A DNA stretch of 64,000 bases, taken from Woeseiaceae bacterium (GTDB lineage Bacteria > Pseudomonadota > Gammaproteobacteria > Steroidobacterales > Woeseiaceae). The translations under genes and the position numbers were made by a program. The notes beneath the pieces are model-generated. The model saw nothing but the letters and a program-made list of their open reading frames with translations. It had not been told where the DNA came from and did not search any database. The first letter of the stretch is position 1. Every line of letters begins with the position of its first letter. This document shows, piece after piece, positions 34,883 through 43,580 of the stretch. Location of the stretch: NCBI GenBank assembly GCA_021773135.1, contig JAJFKP010000055.1:179657-243656 (forward strand), read 5' to 3'.

Positions 34883-37123
34883 ATGCTGAATCGATCTCGT
34901 ATCACGTCCCGCGTCTTCATTACGACATTTGCACTTTTTGTTGCTGGCGCCGCAAGCAGTCAGGAAGAACGGCTGGAATTCGACTGGATTTTTAGCGATG
35001 CCGGCAAGGCCGCAACCTCGCTGCCGCGCTATGCATGGCTTGCCAACGATGTCGTCGCACTCTATAGCGCGGATCTGCCAAAAATCGAAAGAACGATCGA
35101 AACGTTCGACGCGAACAGTGGCCGACACAGAAACCTCGTCGACGCCGATCGCGCGATAACTGCAATAAGCGAAATGCTGCAGCCCGATGAACCATACGAA
35201 GAACTGGGATGGCCAGACGCTTTTGGCCCGAATGGCCGCTGGGCGGTCTATGAAAAATCCGGGGACATCGTGCTCCTCGACCTGCGCACATCTTCGGTCA
35301 CTGCCGTTGCCACGACCGAGAGCGAAGAAACTTCGGCTCGGTTTTCGCCAAACGGAGAATGGCTGGCGTTTGTCCGCGACAATGATATCTATGTCTGGAA
35401 TATCGAAAAGTCAGAAGAAAAGCGCCTGACAACAGACGGTTCCGATACCCTGCTGAACGGCACCGTTTCATGGGTTTATTGGGAGGAACTGCTGAATCGC
35501 GCAGACAGGGGCTATGAATGGGCGCCGGATTCCAGCGCAATTGCCTATCTGCAGTCAGACGAGTCGGGCGTGGGCGTTATGCATTACGTTGATTTTGAAC
35601 CCTATTTGCCGCGACTCATCAAGCAGCGCCACCCAAAACCGGGCGAGGCCAATCCGCGGGTGCGTGCGGGTGTGGTGACCCTCGACCAGGCTGAAAATAC
35701 CTGGATCGATCTCGGTGCCAATTTGTACGAGTATCTGCCACGCATTCAATGGCTGCCAGATAGCAAACGGCTGGCCGTACAAACCATGAACAGACCACAG
35801 ACAAAGCTCGATATTTTCATCGCCGACAGCAAAACCGGCGAAGCGGTTCACCTGCTGCGCGAGGTCAATGAAGGTTGGATCAACGTGCACGATGACCTGT
35901 ACTTCCTCAACAATGACGCCGGATTTATTTGGAAGTCGGAGCGTGACGGTTACGCGCATCTCTACCAATTTGATATGCACGGAGAAATGTTGAACCAGAT
36001 TACGAAAGGCGACTGGGCGCTGCGGGCATCAGGCGGCCCGCCGGGAATGAGCAGGTCAATCAGTCACATTGATGAAGATGAGGCGACGATCTATTTCACA
36101 GCGCTGGAAAAAGCATCCACCGAGCGTCACCTGTATAGCATCGGCTTTGATGGAGAGAACATGCAGCGTATCTCCGCGTCCGACGGCGTGCATTCGATTC
36201 GCTTCAGTCCTGACGGCAGTTACTACGTGGATGTCACTTCAGCCCTGAATCGGCCGCCCTCGCTCGCCGTGCATGCGGTCGAAAAAAACAAGTCACACAC
36301 GATTGCTGACACGGCCTCGACAATTCCTGGCGGATTCGAGCTGCTGGACTGGGAGCTTTTTTCGATCAATGCACGTGATGGTTTCGAGATGCCGGCGATG
36401 ATGCTGAAGCCGCGCTTTTTCGATCCCGAGAAAAAATACCCGGTAGTCACCTACGTTTATGGCGGGCCTTCTGCGCCTACAGTGGTTAATGCATGGCAGG
36501 GACGTGCGCGAGGCTATTATCACCAGCTATTGGCAGACAGCGGCGTGATTGTATTCCTGGTCGACAACCGGAGCGCGGCCGGAAAAAGCAAGCATGACGC
36601 TAACACCATCGTCAATCAGCTTTATGGGCCCGTAGAACTAAACGACCTGCTGGACGGCATCGCCTGGTTGAAATCCCAGGCGTACGTGGATCCGGCCCGG
36701 GTCGGCGTATGGGGCTGGAGTGGTGGCGGTTCAATGACGTTACAGGCCATGACCAGCAGCGCGGAATTTGCCGCCGGTGCGTCAGTAGCACCCGTCTCCG
36801 ACTGGCGCTACTACGACACCATCTACACCGAACGTTATCTAAAGCGGCCGCAGGACAATGAGGACGGCTACGCGTCTACCTCGAATACCGCACGCGCCGG
36901 CAAATTGCAGGGAAGACTGTTACTGGTCCACGGGACGTATGACGACAACGTTCATCCACAGAATTCCTGGGCGTTCAGCGACGGTCTGATCGAGGCAGGC
37001 ATCACCTTCGATATGATGATTTATCCGATGCGCAAACACGGTATCAGCGACGATGCCGCCCAGCTGCATGTCTACAAGACTATGTTTGAATTTTGGCAGA
37101 GAAATTTCCAGCTCGGCGATTGA
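34883..37123 (+). CDS. Exported S9 peptidase, dipeptidyl-peptidase IV type
   Basis: A 746-residue protein with a signal peptide (cleavage near AASSQEE). Residues about 60-480 are the DPP IV N-terminal beta-propeller (SWVYWEELLNRADRGYEWAPDSSAIAYLQ is diagnostic and carries the Glu motif that binds the substrate N-terminus). The C-terminal alpha/beta hydrolase domain has GVWGWSGGGSMT (Ser), GTYDDNVHPQN (Asp) and RKHGISD (His). It should release X-Pro or X-Ala dipeptides in the periplasm. Divergent from the YjiH gene by 94 nt. Confidence 0.94.
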   Translation: MLNRSRITSRVFITTFALFVAGAASSQEERLEFDWIFSDAGKAATSLPRYAWLANDVVALYSADLPKIERTIETFDANSGRHRNLVDADRAITAISEMLQPDEPYEELGWPDAFGPNGRWAVYEKSGDIVLLDLRTSSVTAVATTESEETSARFSPNGEWLAFVRDNDIYVWNIEKSEEKRLTTDGSDTLLNGTVSWVYWEELLNRADRGYEWAPDSSAIAYLQSDESGVGVMHYVDFEPYLPRLIKQRHPKPGEANPRVRAGVVTLDQAENTWIDLGANLYEYLPRIQWLPDSKRLAVQTMNRPQTKLDIFIADSKTGEAVHLLREVNEGWINVHDDLYFLNNDAGFIWKSERDGYAHLYQFDMHGEMLNQITKGDWALRASGGPPGMSRSISHIDEDEATIYFTALEKASTERHLYSIGFDGENMQRISASDGVHSIRFSPDGSYYVDVTSALNRPPSLAVHAVEKNKSHTIADTASTIPGGFELLDWELFSINARDGFEMPAMMLKPRFFDPEKKYPVVTYVYGGPSAPTVVNAWQGRARGYYHQLLADSGVIVFLVDNRSAAGKSKHDANTIVNQLYGPVELNDLLDGIAWLKSQAYVDPARVGVWGWSGGGSMTLQAMTSSAEFAAGASVAPVSDWRYYDTIYTERYLKRPQDNEDGYASTSNTARAGKLQGRLLLVHGTYDDNVHPQNSWAFSDGLIEAGITFDMMIYPMRKHGISDDAAQLHVYKTMFEFWQRNFQLGD

Positions 37124-37180
37124 ACCTGTCGGGCGTTCCGCATTCTAATCAGGCAGGAAGTTAAACAAGGACAACGTGGA

Positions 37181-37978
37181 ATGAGACCCATACTGACTTT
37201 TTCAACGCTCATGGCTATTTGCAGCAACGCGGCTTATGCCACTGACATGCGCCCTGCCAATTTCAACGTGGCAGAACGCAAGCACCAGCTAACAAGCCAC
37301 ATCAGATGGCCCGAGGAGGTCAGGACGGAGGTCTCGCTCATCCTGAATTGTTTCGCCATTATCAATCCGTCCGGTCGCATGAAAGATGCAAACTGTTTTG
37401 CTAAAAATCCTTTCGAACAGGCGTTCACAGCGTCACTTGTGAGGGCCGCAAAAAAAGGTCGCCTGAATCCTGCCCTGATCAACGGTGAACCGCAGGAGGT
37501 TTACCTGCAGTTCCGGGTGGAATTCACGTCGGAGGCAGTCAAAAAGGCGCCCATTCCAAAACCCGCGGAAGGCGAAGAGGAACTGAGCAAGAAAGAAAAG
37601 AAAAAACTGGATAAGAAACTTGAAGCTGAGGCAGTTGCACGGGCAAACAGGCGCGTATCCGTTTACCTGAACCCCGGGTATGAAGAGAATGTCGCCGCTT
37701 ACGGCTACGATCATGTCGCCGGACAGCGAGTGATCGGAAAAAAAGAATCATGGAATGACGTTTGCCCGAAACGCGCCAAGTACGCCGTATGGGTGCGTGC
37801 ATACCTCAGTGAAGAAGGTGAGGTTGGCAATCCGACAATTGACCACGCCGACGGCGTAATGCCAACGGCGAATTGTCAAACCGCTATCAAGGAAACAGTG
37901 CTTGCCAGCAAATTCACGCCAGCAATGGCAGACGGCGTTGCCGTGCCGTCTTCGTTTATCGAGATGTTCGGCAATTAG
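37181..37978 (+). CDS. Secreted protein with two TonB-C-like modules
   Basis: A 265-residue protein of no recognised family name. A signal peptide ends near AAYAT. Two similar modules flank a highly charged linker: residues about 48-112 (LILNCFAIINPSGRM ... AAKKGRLNPALINGEPQEVYLQFRVEF) and about 205-262 (WVRAYLSEEGEVGNPTI ... SKFTPAMADGVAVPSSFIEMF). Each follows the TonB C-terminal pattern of strand, G/V variation, helix, then F/L-x-PA-x-x-G-x-P-V and strand. The linker contains a Lys/Glu-rich helix (SKKEKKKLDKKLEAEAVARA). No transmembrane anchor, so it is not a conventional TonB. Its stop overlaps that of the convergent kinase gene. Confidence 0.6.
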   Translation: MRPILTFSTLMAICSNAAYATDMRPANFNVAERKHQLTSHIRWPEEVRTEVSLILNCFAIINPSGRMKDANCFAKNPFEQAFTASLVRAAKKGRLNPALINGEPQEVYLQFRVEFTSEAVKKAPIPKPAEGEEELSKKEKKKLDKKLEAEAVARANRRVSVYLNPGYEENVAAYGYDHVAGQRVIGKKESWNDVCPKRAKYAVWVRAYLSEEGEVGNPTIDHADGVMPTANCQTAIKETVLASKFTPAMADGVAVPSSFIEMFGN

Positions 37979-38610
37979 CAGCCCGGTTTGCCGACCTCCA
38001 CCGGCAACATCGCCTCGATACGCTCCATCACATCGAGGCGAGCAACGAGATCATGAATGTAGTCCAGGTTGTCCGTGTCGAGGACGAGAACCTCACTCAG
38101 GTCATATTTCTCGATCCATGACTCGTACAATCTTTGCAGTCGATTAAGGTAGGCGAGCGGCACGCCCTGCTCCATAGCCCGGCCCCTCAACCGAATCCGT
38201 TCTCTTAGCGTTCGCATCGAGCAGCGCAGGTAAATCATCAGGTCCGGCGGCTGAATTGCGTCGAGAATGGACTGATAGAGAGCCTGATAGGTTGCCCAGT
38301 CGCGCTGATCGATATGCTTCATCTCATGGAGCGCGGCGGCAAAAACTTCCGCGTCTTCAAATATGGTGCGGTCAAGGACCACCAGCCCCGGCATTCGGTC
38401 CAGTTCCTGGTGAATGCGAAACTTGTTGCCAAGAAAATATAGCTGCGAACGAAAGGCCCAACGCTTCATATCCTTGTAGAAATCCGGCAAATAGGGATTG
38501 TCTTCGCTCGGCTCATAGTACGGCGCAATGCCGTAAGTGCGGCTAAGGAAATTGACCAGCGTCGATTTCCCGACGCCGATATTGCCCGCAATCGCAATTG
38601 ACTTGCGCAC
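37975..38610 (-). CDS. Deoxynucleoside kinase (dAK/dGK-like)
   Basis: A 211-residue P-loop kinase: GNIGVGKST at residues 9-17, substrate-site EPSEDNPYLPDFY, catalytic LDRTIFEDAEVFA (DRS-like motif), and LID-like RLRGRAMEQGVPLAYL. It matches bacterial deoxyadenosine/deoxyguanosine kinases that phosphorylate salvaged deoxynucleosides in the cytosol. It starts 14 nt after the amidohydrolase stop on the same strand, so the two may be co-transcribed, and its stop overlaps the convergent gene. Confidence 0.92.
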   Translation of the reverse strand: MRKSIAIAGNIGVGKSTLVNFLSRTYGIAPYYEPSEDNPYLPDFYKDMKRWAFRSQLYFLGNKFRIHQELDRMPGLVVLDRTIFEDAEVFAAALHEMKHIDQRDWATYQALYQSILDAIQPPDLMIYLRCSMRTLRERIRLRGRAMEQGVPLAYLNRLQRLYESWIEKYDLSEVLVLDTDNLDYIHDLVARLDVMERIEAMLPVEVGKPGC

Positions 38611-38624
38611 CGTGATGCGCCGGC

Positions 38625-40445
38625 TTACTGCGCTTCGTAAACCGCTTTTCCACCGACGTAGGTGGCGTCGACAGTAACGTCCTTTATTTGATCCGGATTG
38701 ATTGTGAGGAGATTGTCGGACAGCACGACGAAGTCTGCCAGCTTACCGACTGTGATCGACCCCTTCATATCCTCTTCAAATCCCGCATAGGCCGTATTCA
38801 GGGTGTACGCCTTGATCGCCTCTTCGATGGTCAGTTTTTCCTGTGGAAACCAGCCACCCTCAGGCTGGCCGGACAACGTCTTTCGCGTCACTGCAGCATA
38901 GAGGCCGAGCATTGGGTTCAGGTAGTAACGTGAGGCATTGGTGCCCGGCGAATCAGAGCCAAAGCTGACCACCGCGCCGGAATCCCACAGGCGCCGAAAC
39001 GCATACGCGCCACGCGAACGATCCCGACCGATGCGTTCTTCCATCCAGCGCATGTCGTCCGACGTATGAAATGGCTGCACTTCAGCGACAATATTCATTT
39101 CGCCACCGCGCTTGATATCTCGGTCAGTCATGACCTGGGCATGCACCAGTCTGAAGCGACGATCCCGATCACCGTTCTTGGCGATTATGCGTTCCAGCAT
39201 GTCCATCAAATAACCGTTGGCCTCGTCACCGATTGCATGCACTGTCAGCTGAATGTTCGCCGCATCCGCCTCGATGGCAAGGCGCTCCAGCCGACTCTGC
39301 ATATCTTCCGGATTATTTGGACTGCGCTCGAACGGAAACATAATGTCCCGCCAGATGCCGCGACTGGACGGGTTATGCGTATAAGGTTCATAGAATCTGG
39401 CTGAACTGTTGCCCATGATGCCGTCGATCCAGGCCTTGGTTGCCCCGAAACGGATCCAGTCATCGCCGAAGCCAACCTTTATGCCGAGATCTGCCATCGA
39501 CTCCCAGCGATCAAGCGGCGGGCGGTAGCGCGCGCGTGCAGTCATCTCGCCCTTGTCACGCATCTCGCGATAAATATCGACATAAATCGGATTGGAGGTA
39601 ATGTCGCAATAGCTGGTCAGGCCAACACTGGACATTTTGTTCCAGGCCTCTTTGGTCTCCGCAATACGTTGCTCACGCGAAGGCGCCGGGATCAAATCGC
39701 TGAACAGCGTACGCACGTTATCCCGAACCAGCACAGTGGACTCCACTGCACCTGATACCGGGTTAAACAGCGCGCCAGTGGGCTCGCCGCGATCGTCACG
39801 TTCGACGGCAATACCTTCCGGGTCTGGCGTCCCTCGGGTTATTCCGGCCAACTCCAGTGCTGCTGAGTTCGCCATGTAGACTTTCCGGTCAAAACGCCTG
39901 ACCAGCACCGGCCGATCCTCAGTGAAGCTATCAATCATGCGCTTGTTCGGCAGGAAGAAGTTGCCATACAAATCATCGGGATTGACTTCCCGGCCCGCTT
40001 CGGCGACATCGCCCTCTGCCCAGGTCTCGTATGCGGACCAATCGCCACCAACGATCCAGGTGCCCGGTGCGTAGCGCTGATCGACATCCCGAATGCGCGC
40101 AACGAAACTCGTCTCGTCAGAAACATCGAGCAGATTGAGCCCATACAAAAGGCGCCCGGTGCCTTCGAAATGCACGTGATTGTCGTAAAAACCCGGCGTG
40201 ACAAAAGCGCCGCCAAGATCCACAACCTCTGTTGCTGCACCGATATGTTTTGCTGCTTCGGCATTGGACCCAACGAAAATGATCCGACCATTCCTCGAGG
40301 CTATTGCCTCGGCGCGTGGATTGTCTTCATCGACAGTCCAGATCGTACCGTTGGTAACAACGATGTCCGCATCCTGGGCGGACGCTGCCGAGAAAGTCAG
40401 AGTAAAAAATGCCAGTAATCCGCCGGCCTTGTGCGTCATCTTCAT
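38625..40445 (-). CDS. Exported amidohydrolase (YtcJ/AepA-like)
   Basis: A 606-residue protein with a leader ending SAASAQDA. It has the amidohydrolase composite domain (DIVVTNGTIWTVDEDNP at the N-terminus, KGSITVGKLADFVVLSDNLL at the C-terminus), metal motif PGFYDNHVHFEG, and internal HAIGDEAN and FGSDSPGTNASRYYLNP. This set defines the YtcJ/AepA-like amidohydrolase_3 group, usually hydrolases of amides or cyclic amides. ATG 40439 is an alternative start. Probable first gene of an operon with the deoxynucleoside kinase. Confidence 0.92.
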   Translation of the reverse strand: MKMTHKAGGLLAFFTLTFSAASAQDADIVVTNGTIWTVDEDNPRAEAIASRNGRIIFVGSNAEAAKHIGAATEVVDLGGAFVTPGFYDNHVHFEGTGRLLYGLNLLDVSDETSFVARIRDVDQRYAPGTWIVGGDWSAYETWAEGDVAEAGREVNPDDLYGNFFLPNKRMIDSFTEDRPVLVRRFDRKVYMANSAALELAGITRGTPDPEGIAVERDDRGEPTGALFNPVSGAVESTVLVRDNVRTLFSDLIPAPSREQRIAETKEAWNKMSSVGLTSYCDITSNPIYVDIYREMRDKGEMTARARYRPPLDRWESMADLGIKVGFGDDWIRFGATKAWIDGIMGNSSARFYEPYTHNPSSRGIWRDIMFPFERSPNNPEDMQSRLERLAIEADAANIQLTVHAIGDEANGYLMDMLERIIAKNGDRDRRFRLVHAQVMTDRDIKRGGEMNIVAEVQPFHTSDDMRWMEERIGRDRSRGAYAFRRLWDSGAVVSFGSDSPGTNASRYYLNPMLGLYAAVTRKTLSGQPEGGWFPQEKLTIEEAIKAYTLNTAYAGFEEDMKGSITVGKLADFVVLSDNLLTINPDQIKDVTVDATYVGGKAVYEAQ

Positions 40446-40533
40446 TAAGTATCACCGTGCACGGCTAGTGCCTTTGTTGTTATGTATGGACCGGTCAATT
40501 CGCGATCCCCCGCCTCTTCGATTAGTCAGAATT

Positions 40534-41094
40534 CTACTCGCCAACCGTCCAATCGCAACTTTGACAATCTGGCGAAATGTCGTTATCGGCCAACACCTCG
40601 AAGATCAGATCTGTCCAGACCTGGTTAGGCGTCCAGATTTTGTTCATATCCGCCTTCGCTTCTGCAATTGGCACGCCTTCATGCAGCACCCGATATAAGA
40701 AACTGAAAGCGGAGGCCCTGAAATTTGCCGCACAGTGCAGCAGCGTCTTTGCCTCCGATTCGCTCTGCATCGCCCCGACAAAAGCGTAGAAATCCGCTTT
40801 GGTCGGCGCATCCCATATGACCGGTATGTGCACGTAGTCCATGCCAAGCTCCTTGACGACCGCGTCTTCGTCAGGGATCGCATTGCGGCCATTCGAGAAT
40901 GCAATGTAAATGACCCGCTCGAAACCGGCGCCAGGCAATAAACCGAGCTGCTCCCGCGTCGGCTGGCCCGCACTCGCAAATGTTGGGGAATATTCAATAT
41001 AATTCCTGATTTCCTCGAGCTCTGCCGCGCCTGCGACCATGCTGGCGGGCGGACAAAAAGCCAATATCACAATAAGATTCTTATAAAAAGCCAT
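40534..41094 (-). CDS. Exported PTP/DSP-like phosphatase family protein
   Basis: About 186 residues from ATG 41094 (GGGGAG 6 nt upstream; upstream Met codons overlap the divergent region). A signal peptide ends near MVAGAAE. The fold resembles fused DSP-PTPase/beta-lactamase-hydrolase-domain proteins: FASAGQPTREQLGLLPGAGFERVIYI, then the active-site loop LLHCAANFRASAF. Between Cys and Arg there are four residues rather than the usual five, as I recall for this subfamily. Phosphatase activity is uncertain. Divergent from the MBL hydrolase by 144 nt. Confidence 0.8.
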   Translation of the reverse strand: MAFYKNLIVILAFCPPASMVAGAAELEEIRNYIEYSPTFASAGQPTREQLGLLPGAGFERVIYIAFSNGRNAIPDEDAVVKELGMDYVHIPVIWDAPTKADFYAFVGAMQSESEAKTLLHCAANFRASAFSFLYRVLHEGVPIAEAKADMNKIWTPNQVWTDLIFEVLADNDISPDCQSCDWTVGE

Positions 41095-41238
41095 GCTGTG
41101 CTCCCCGTTTGTGGTATTCATTGTGCCCATCGGACCATGTCGGGGGCAAATGGTTCTTGCGCCTGCGGATTCACGGTCGAACCAGCCGGCGACTATCATG
41201 ACCTCTGTCGAACTGCCGAAGTCGAAAGGACGAATGCA

Positions 41239-42162
41239 ATGAAACGATTGATAACTTCCCTGGGAATCTTGTTGCTTGGCCTGCCCTTACAGGCGCACGA
41301 ATATGCGACTTTCGAGGAACTCGGCGCGGCCTTCGGCTACGATCTGGAAAACCAGCAAATTGACGCTGAAACAGTCGCACCAGGAATCCACGTCCTGTTC
41401 GGCACCGGCGGCAACATCGTCGCTTCAATAGGCGAGCAGGGTGTATTAATGGTCGACAGCCAGTTCCCGGAACTCATTCCGCGAATCTTGGCAAAGATCG
41501 AGGAACTGGGCGGAGAAGGAATCGACTTCACCCTCAATACACACTGGCATTTTGATCATGCGAACGGCAATCCGCTGCTCGGCCGGGACGGTGCGTGGAT
41601 GGTGTCTCAGGCAAATTCACGCCGCATGATGGCCGGCGAGCACGAAATCGACCTGGTCAGCCTGGCCTATCTGCAGCCCGCCTTTTCGCACGAAGCGATG
41701 CCGGTGATTACGTTCACTGATGCGATGCAGTTTCATTTCAATGGCCACACTATAGACCTGATGCATTTCGGCCCGGCGCATACTACTGGCGACGCGGCGG
41801 TTCTGTTTCGCGAAAGCAATGTCGTGCACATGGGCGACGTTTTCAATGCAGCCGGTTACCCGTTTATTGATGCCGGCAATGGCGGCGATCTGAACGGCAT
41901 GATTCATTTCTGCAAAAAAGTACTCGCGCGCCTCGATGAAGACAGCGTGGTGGTGCCAGGCCACGGCATGGTGGCAGGTAAAGAAGATTTGGCGGCCTAT
42001 GTAACGATGCTGGAAACAGTCCGCAACAGGATTAATAGGATGATAGACGCGGGTATGTCGCTGGAAGAGGTACTCAGTGCGGCGCCAACCGCAGACTTCG
42101 ACGAGAACTTCGGTAATCCGGCCAGGTTTATAGACCGTTCTTACAAGAGCCTGTCACGCTAA
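41239..42162 (+). CDS. Exported MBL-fold metallo-hydrolase
   Basis: About 307 residues from ATG 41239 (AAGGA 9 nt upstream). A leader ends LPLQAHEY. Metal-site motifs are HWHFDHANG (HxHxDH), the second His in FGPAHTTGD, the bridging Asp in MGDVFN and the last His in VVPGHGMVAG. It belongs to the group of periplasmic metallo-beta-lactamase-fold hydrolases resembling quinoprotein relay or cyclase-type enzymes; class B3 lactamase residues are not all evident, so it should not be called a resistance enzyme. Faces the PTP-like gene. Confidence 0.92.
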   Translation: MKRLITSLGILLLGLPLQAHEYATFEELGAAFGYDLENQQIDAETVAPGIHVLFGTGGNIVASIGEQGVLMVDSQFPELIPRILAKIEELGGEGIDFTLNTHWHFDHANGNPLLGRDGAWMVSQANSRRMMAGEHEIDLVSLAYLQPAFSHEAMPVITFTDAMQFHFNGHTIDLMHFGPAHTTGDAAVLFRESNVVHMGDVFNAAGYPFIDAGNGGDLNGMIHFCKKVLARLDEDSVVVPGHGMVAGKEDLAAYVTMLETVRNRINRMIDAGMSLEEVLSAAPTADFDENFGNPARFIDRSYKSLSR

Positions 42163-42228
42163 CCGGCAACGGCCAGCCGGAATTGAGGCAACAACAATAA
42201 TAATGCGCCAGGCGCAACCGGGGGTTGA

Positions 42229-43566
42229 GTGTTACAAGACGAACCAAAAATAGTCCACAGGCAAAATCTGCTGCGTGGCATGGGCATTGTGGGCGCCGCT
42301 ATCCTGGTCCTCAATTCGATCATCGGAGCAGGTATATTTGCGTTGCCGGCAACCGTCTCGGCACGTGCCGGCGCACTTAGCCCGTGGCTGTTTCTCGTTG
42401 TCGGCCTGCTGGTTATCACTATCGTGCTGACGTTCGCGGAACTGGCCAGCTACTTCAAGGAGTCCGGCGGACCGGTCCTGTTTACCACCACGGCTTTCGG
42501 CCCGCTGGTCGGCTTCAGCACGGGATGGATTCTGTTTATCAGTCGTATGACTGCGTTTGCCGCAAACACGACCGTAATGGCGCTGTACCTGGGCGCCGTA
42601 TGGCCCTGGTTCGAGACCGGGCTGGGCCGCACCGTGCTCATAACCTTTATCTGCAGCTTACTCACCTGGGTCAACTTTATCGGCCTGAAAGAAGGCCTGC
42701 GCACGATGGCCATAATTACGGTCTTCAAGATAACGCCCATTCTGCTGCTGATCGCGCTCGGCCTGCAAGATGTGAGTGGCGCGACATTGTTTCCGGCAAC
42801 GATGCCTACCATCGATGATCTGGGAGGAACGACGCTGCTGTTGATTTATGCCTTTGTTGGCTTCGAGTCGGCAACTATCATGTCGGGCGAGACCAAGAAT
42901 CCGAAGGAAACGTTGCCGCGCGCACTCGTGTTTACGCCAATCGCGGTCGGCATCTTCTATTTTCTTATTGTTATCGTCTTTATTTCGGTGTTGCCTGACC
43001 CGGGTGCTCCGGGCATGACACTGATTGATGTTGGTCGTGAGCTCATGGGGTCACCCGGCGCTCAGCTGATTACGCTGGCCGCCGTGTTTTCGATCGGCGG
43101 CAATCTATCCAGCATTATGCTTGCTGTACCACGACTGCCGTTTGCGCTTGCCGAAAAACGCCTGCTGCCGCGCTGGTTTGGCCACATTCATCACAAATAT
43201 GCGACGCCCAGCAATTCCATCCTGATGTTGGGCGGACTAGGCCTGGCCTTCGCGCTGTCCGGATCTTTCGTCTGGCTGGCAACTGCGAGTTCATTAACGC
43301 GGCTGATTTCTTACGTCCTGTGCATTGGTTCACTGCCGATCATCAGGAAGAAAGCGAGCGAACAGGAATTGCGGGAAGCCTACCGCCTCAAAGGGGGTTA
43401 CACGATTCCGATTATCGCGCTGCTGGTTTGCCTGTTTATCGGTGCCCAATCGGAGCTGCAATCCTGGCTTGTGACGGGCGGGTTGCTGGCAGTCGGTCTG
43501 GTCTTCTACGCAATGGCAGCCAAGCGACGAGACCGCTGGGAAAAAGAGCAGTCGTCGTCCGGCTGA
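42229..43566 (+). CDS. APC family amino-acid permease
   Basis: A 445-residue membrane protein with twelve likely helices, started at GTG 42229. The APC signature lies in helix 1: ILVLNSIIGAGIFALP, with the GAG kink that binds the amino group of substrates, and helix 6 carries LLIYAFVGFESATIMSGETKNPKETLP. It should import amino acids with protons or by exchange, fitting the many peptidases around it. Specificity cannot be read. It follows the MBL hydrolase by 66 nt and faces the M28 peptidase. Confidence 0.92.
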   Translation: MLQDEPKIVHRQNLLRGMGIVGAAILVLNSIIGAGIFALPATVSARAGALSPWLFLVVGLLVITIVLTFAELASYFKESGGPVLFTTTAFGPLVGFSTGWILFISRMTAFAANTTVMALYLGAVWPWFETGLGRTVLITFICSLLTWVNFIGLKEGLRTMAIITVFKITPILLLIALGLQDVSGATLFPATMPTIDDLGGTTLLLIYAFVGFESATIMSGETKNPKETLPRALVFTPIAVGIFYFLIVIVFISVLPDPGAPGMTLIDVGRELMGSPGAQLITLAAVFSIGGNLSSIMLAVPRLPFALAEKRLLPRWFGHIHHKYATPSNSILMLGGLGLAFALSGSFVWLATASSLTRLISYVLCIGSLPIIRKKASEQELREAYRLKGGYTIPIIALLVCLFIGAQSELQSWLVTGGLLAVGLVFYAMAAKRRDRWEKEQSSSG

Positions 43567-43580
43567 ACTCGGACACCAGT

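Noticed and set aside
41239..42162. MBL-fold protein as a metallo-beta-lactamase resistance gene
   Set aside because: The fold is broad and the context is metabolic; lactamase-specific residues cannot be established by eye.
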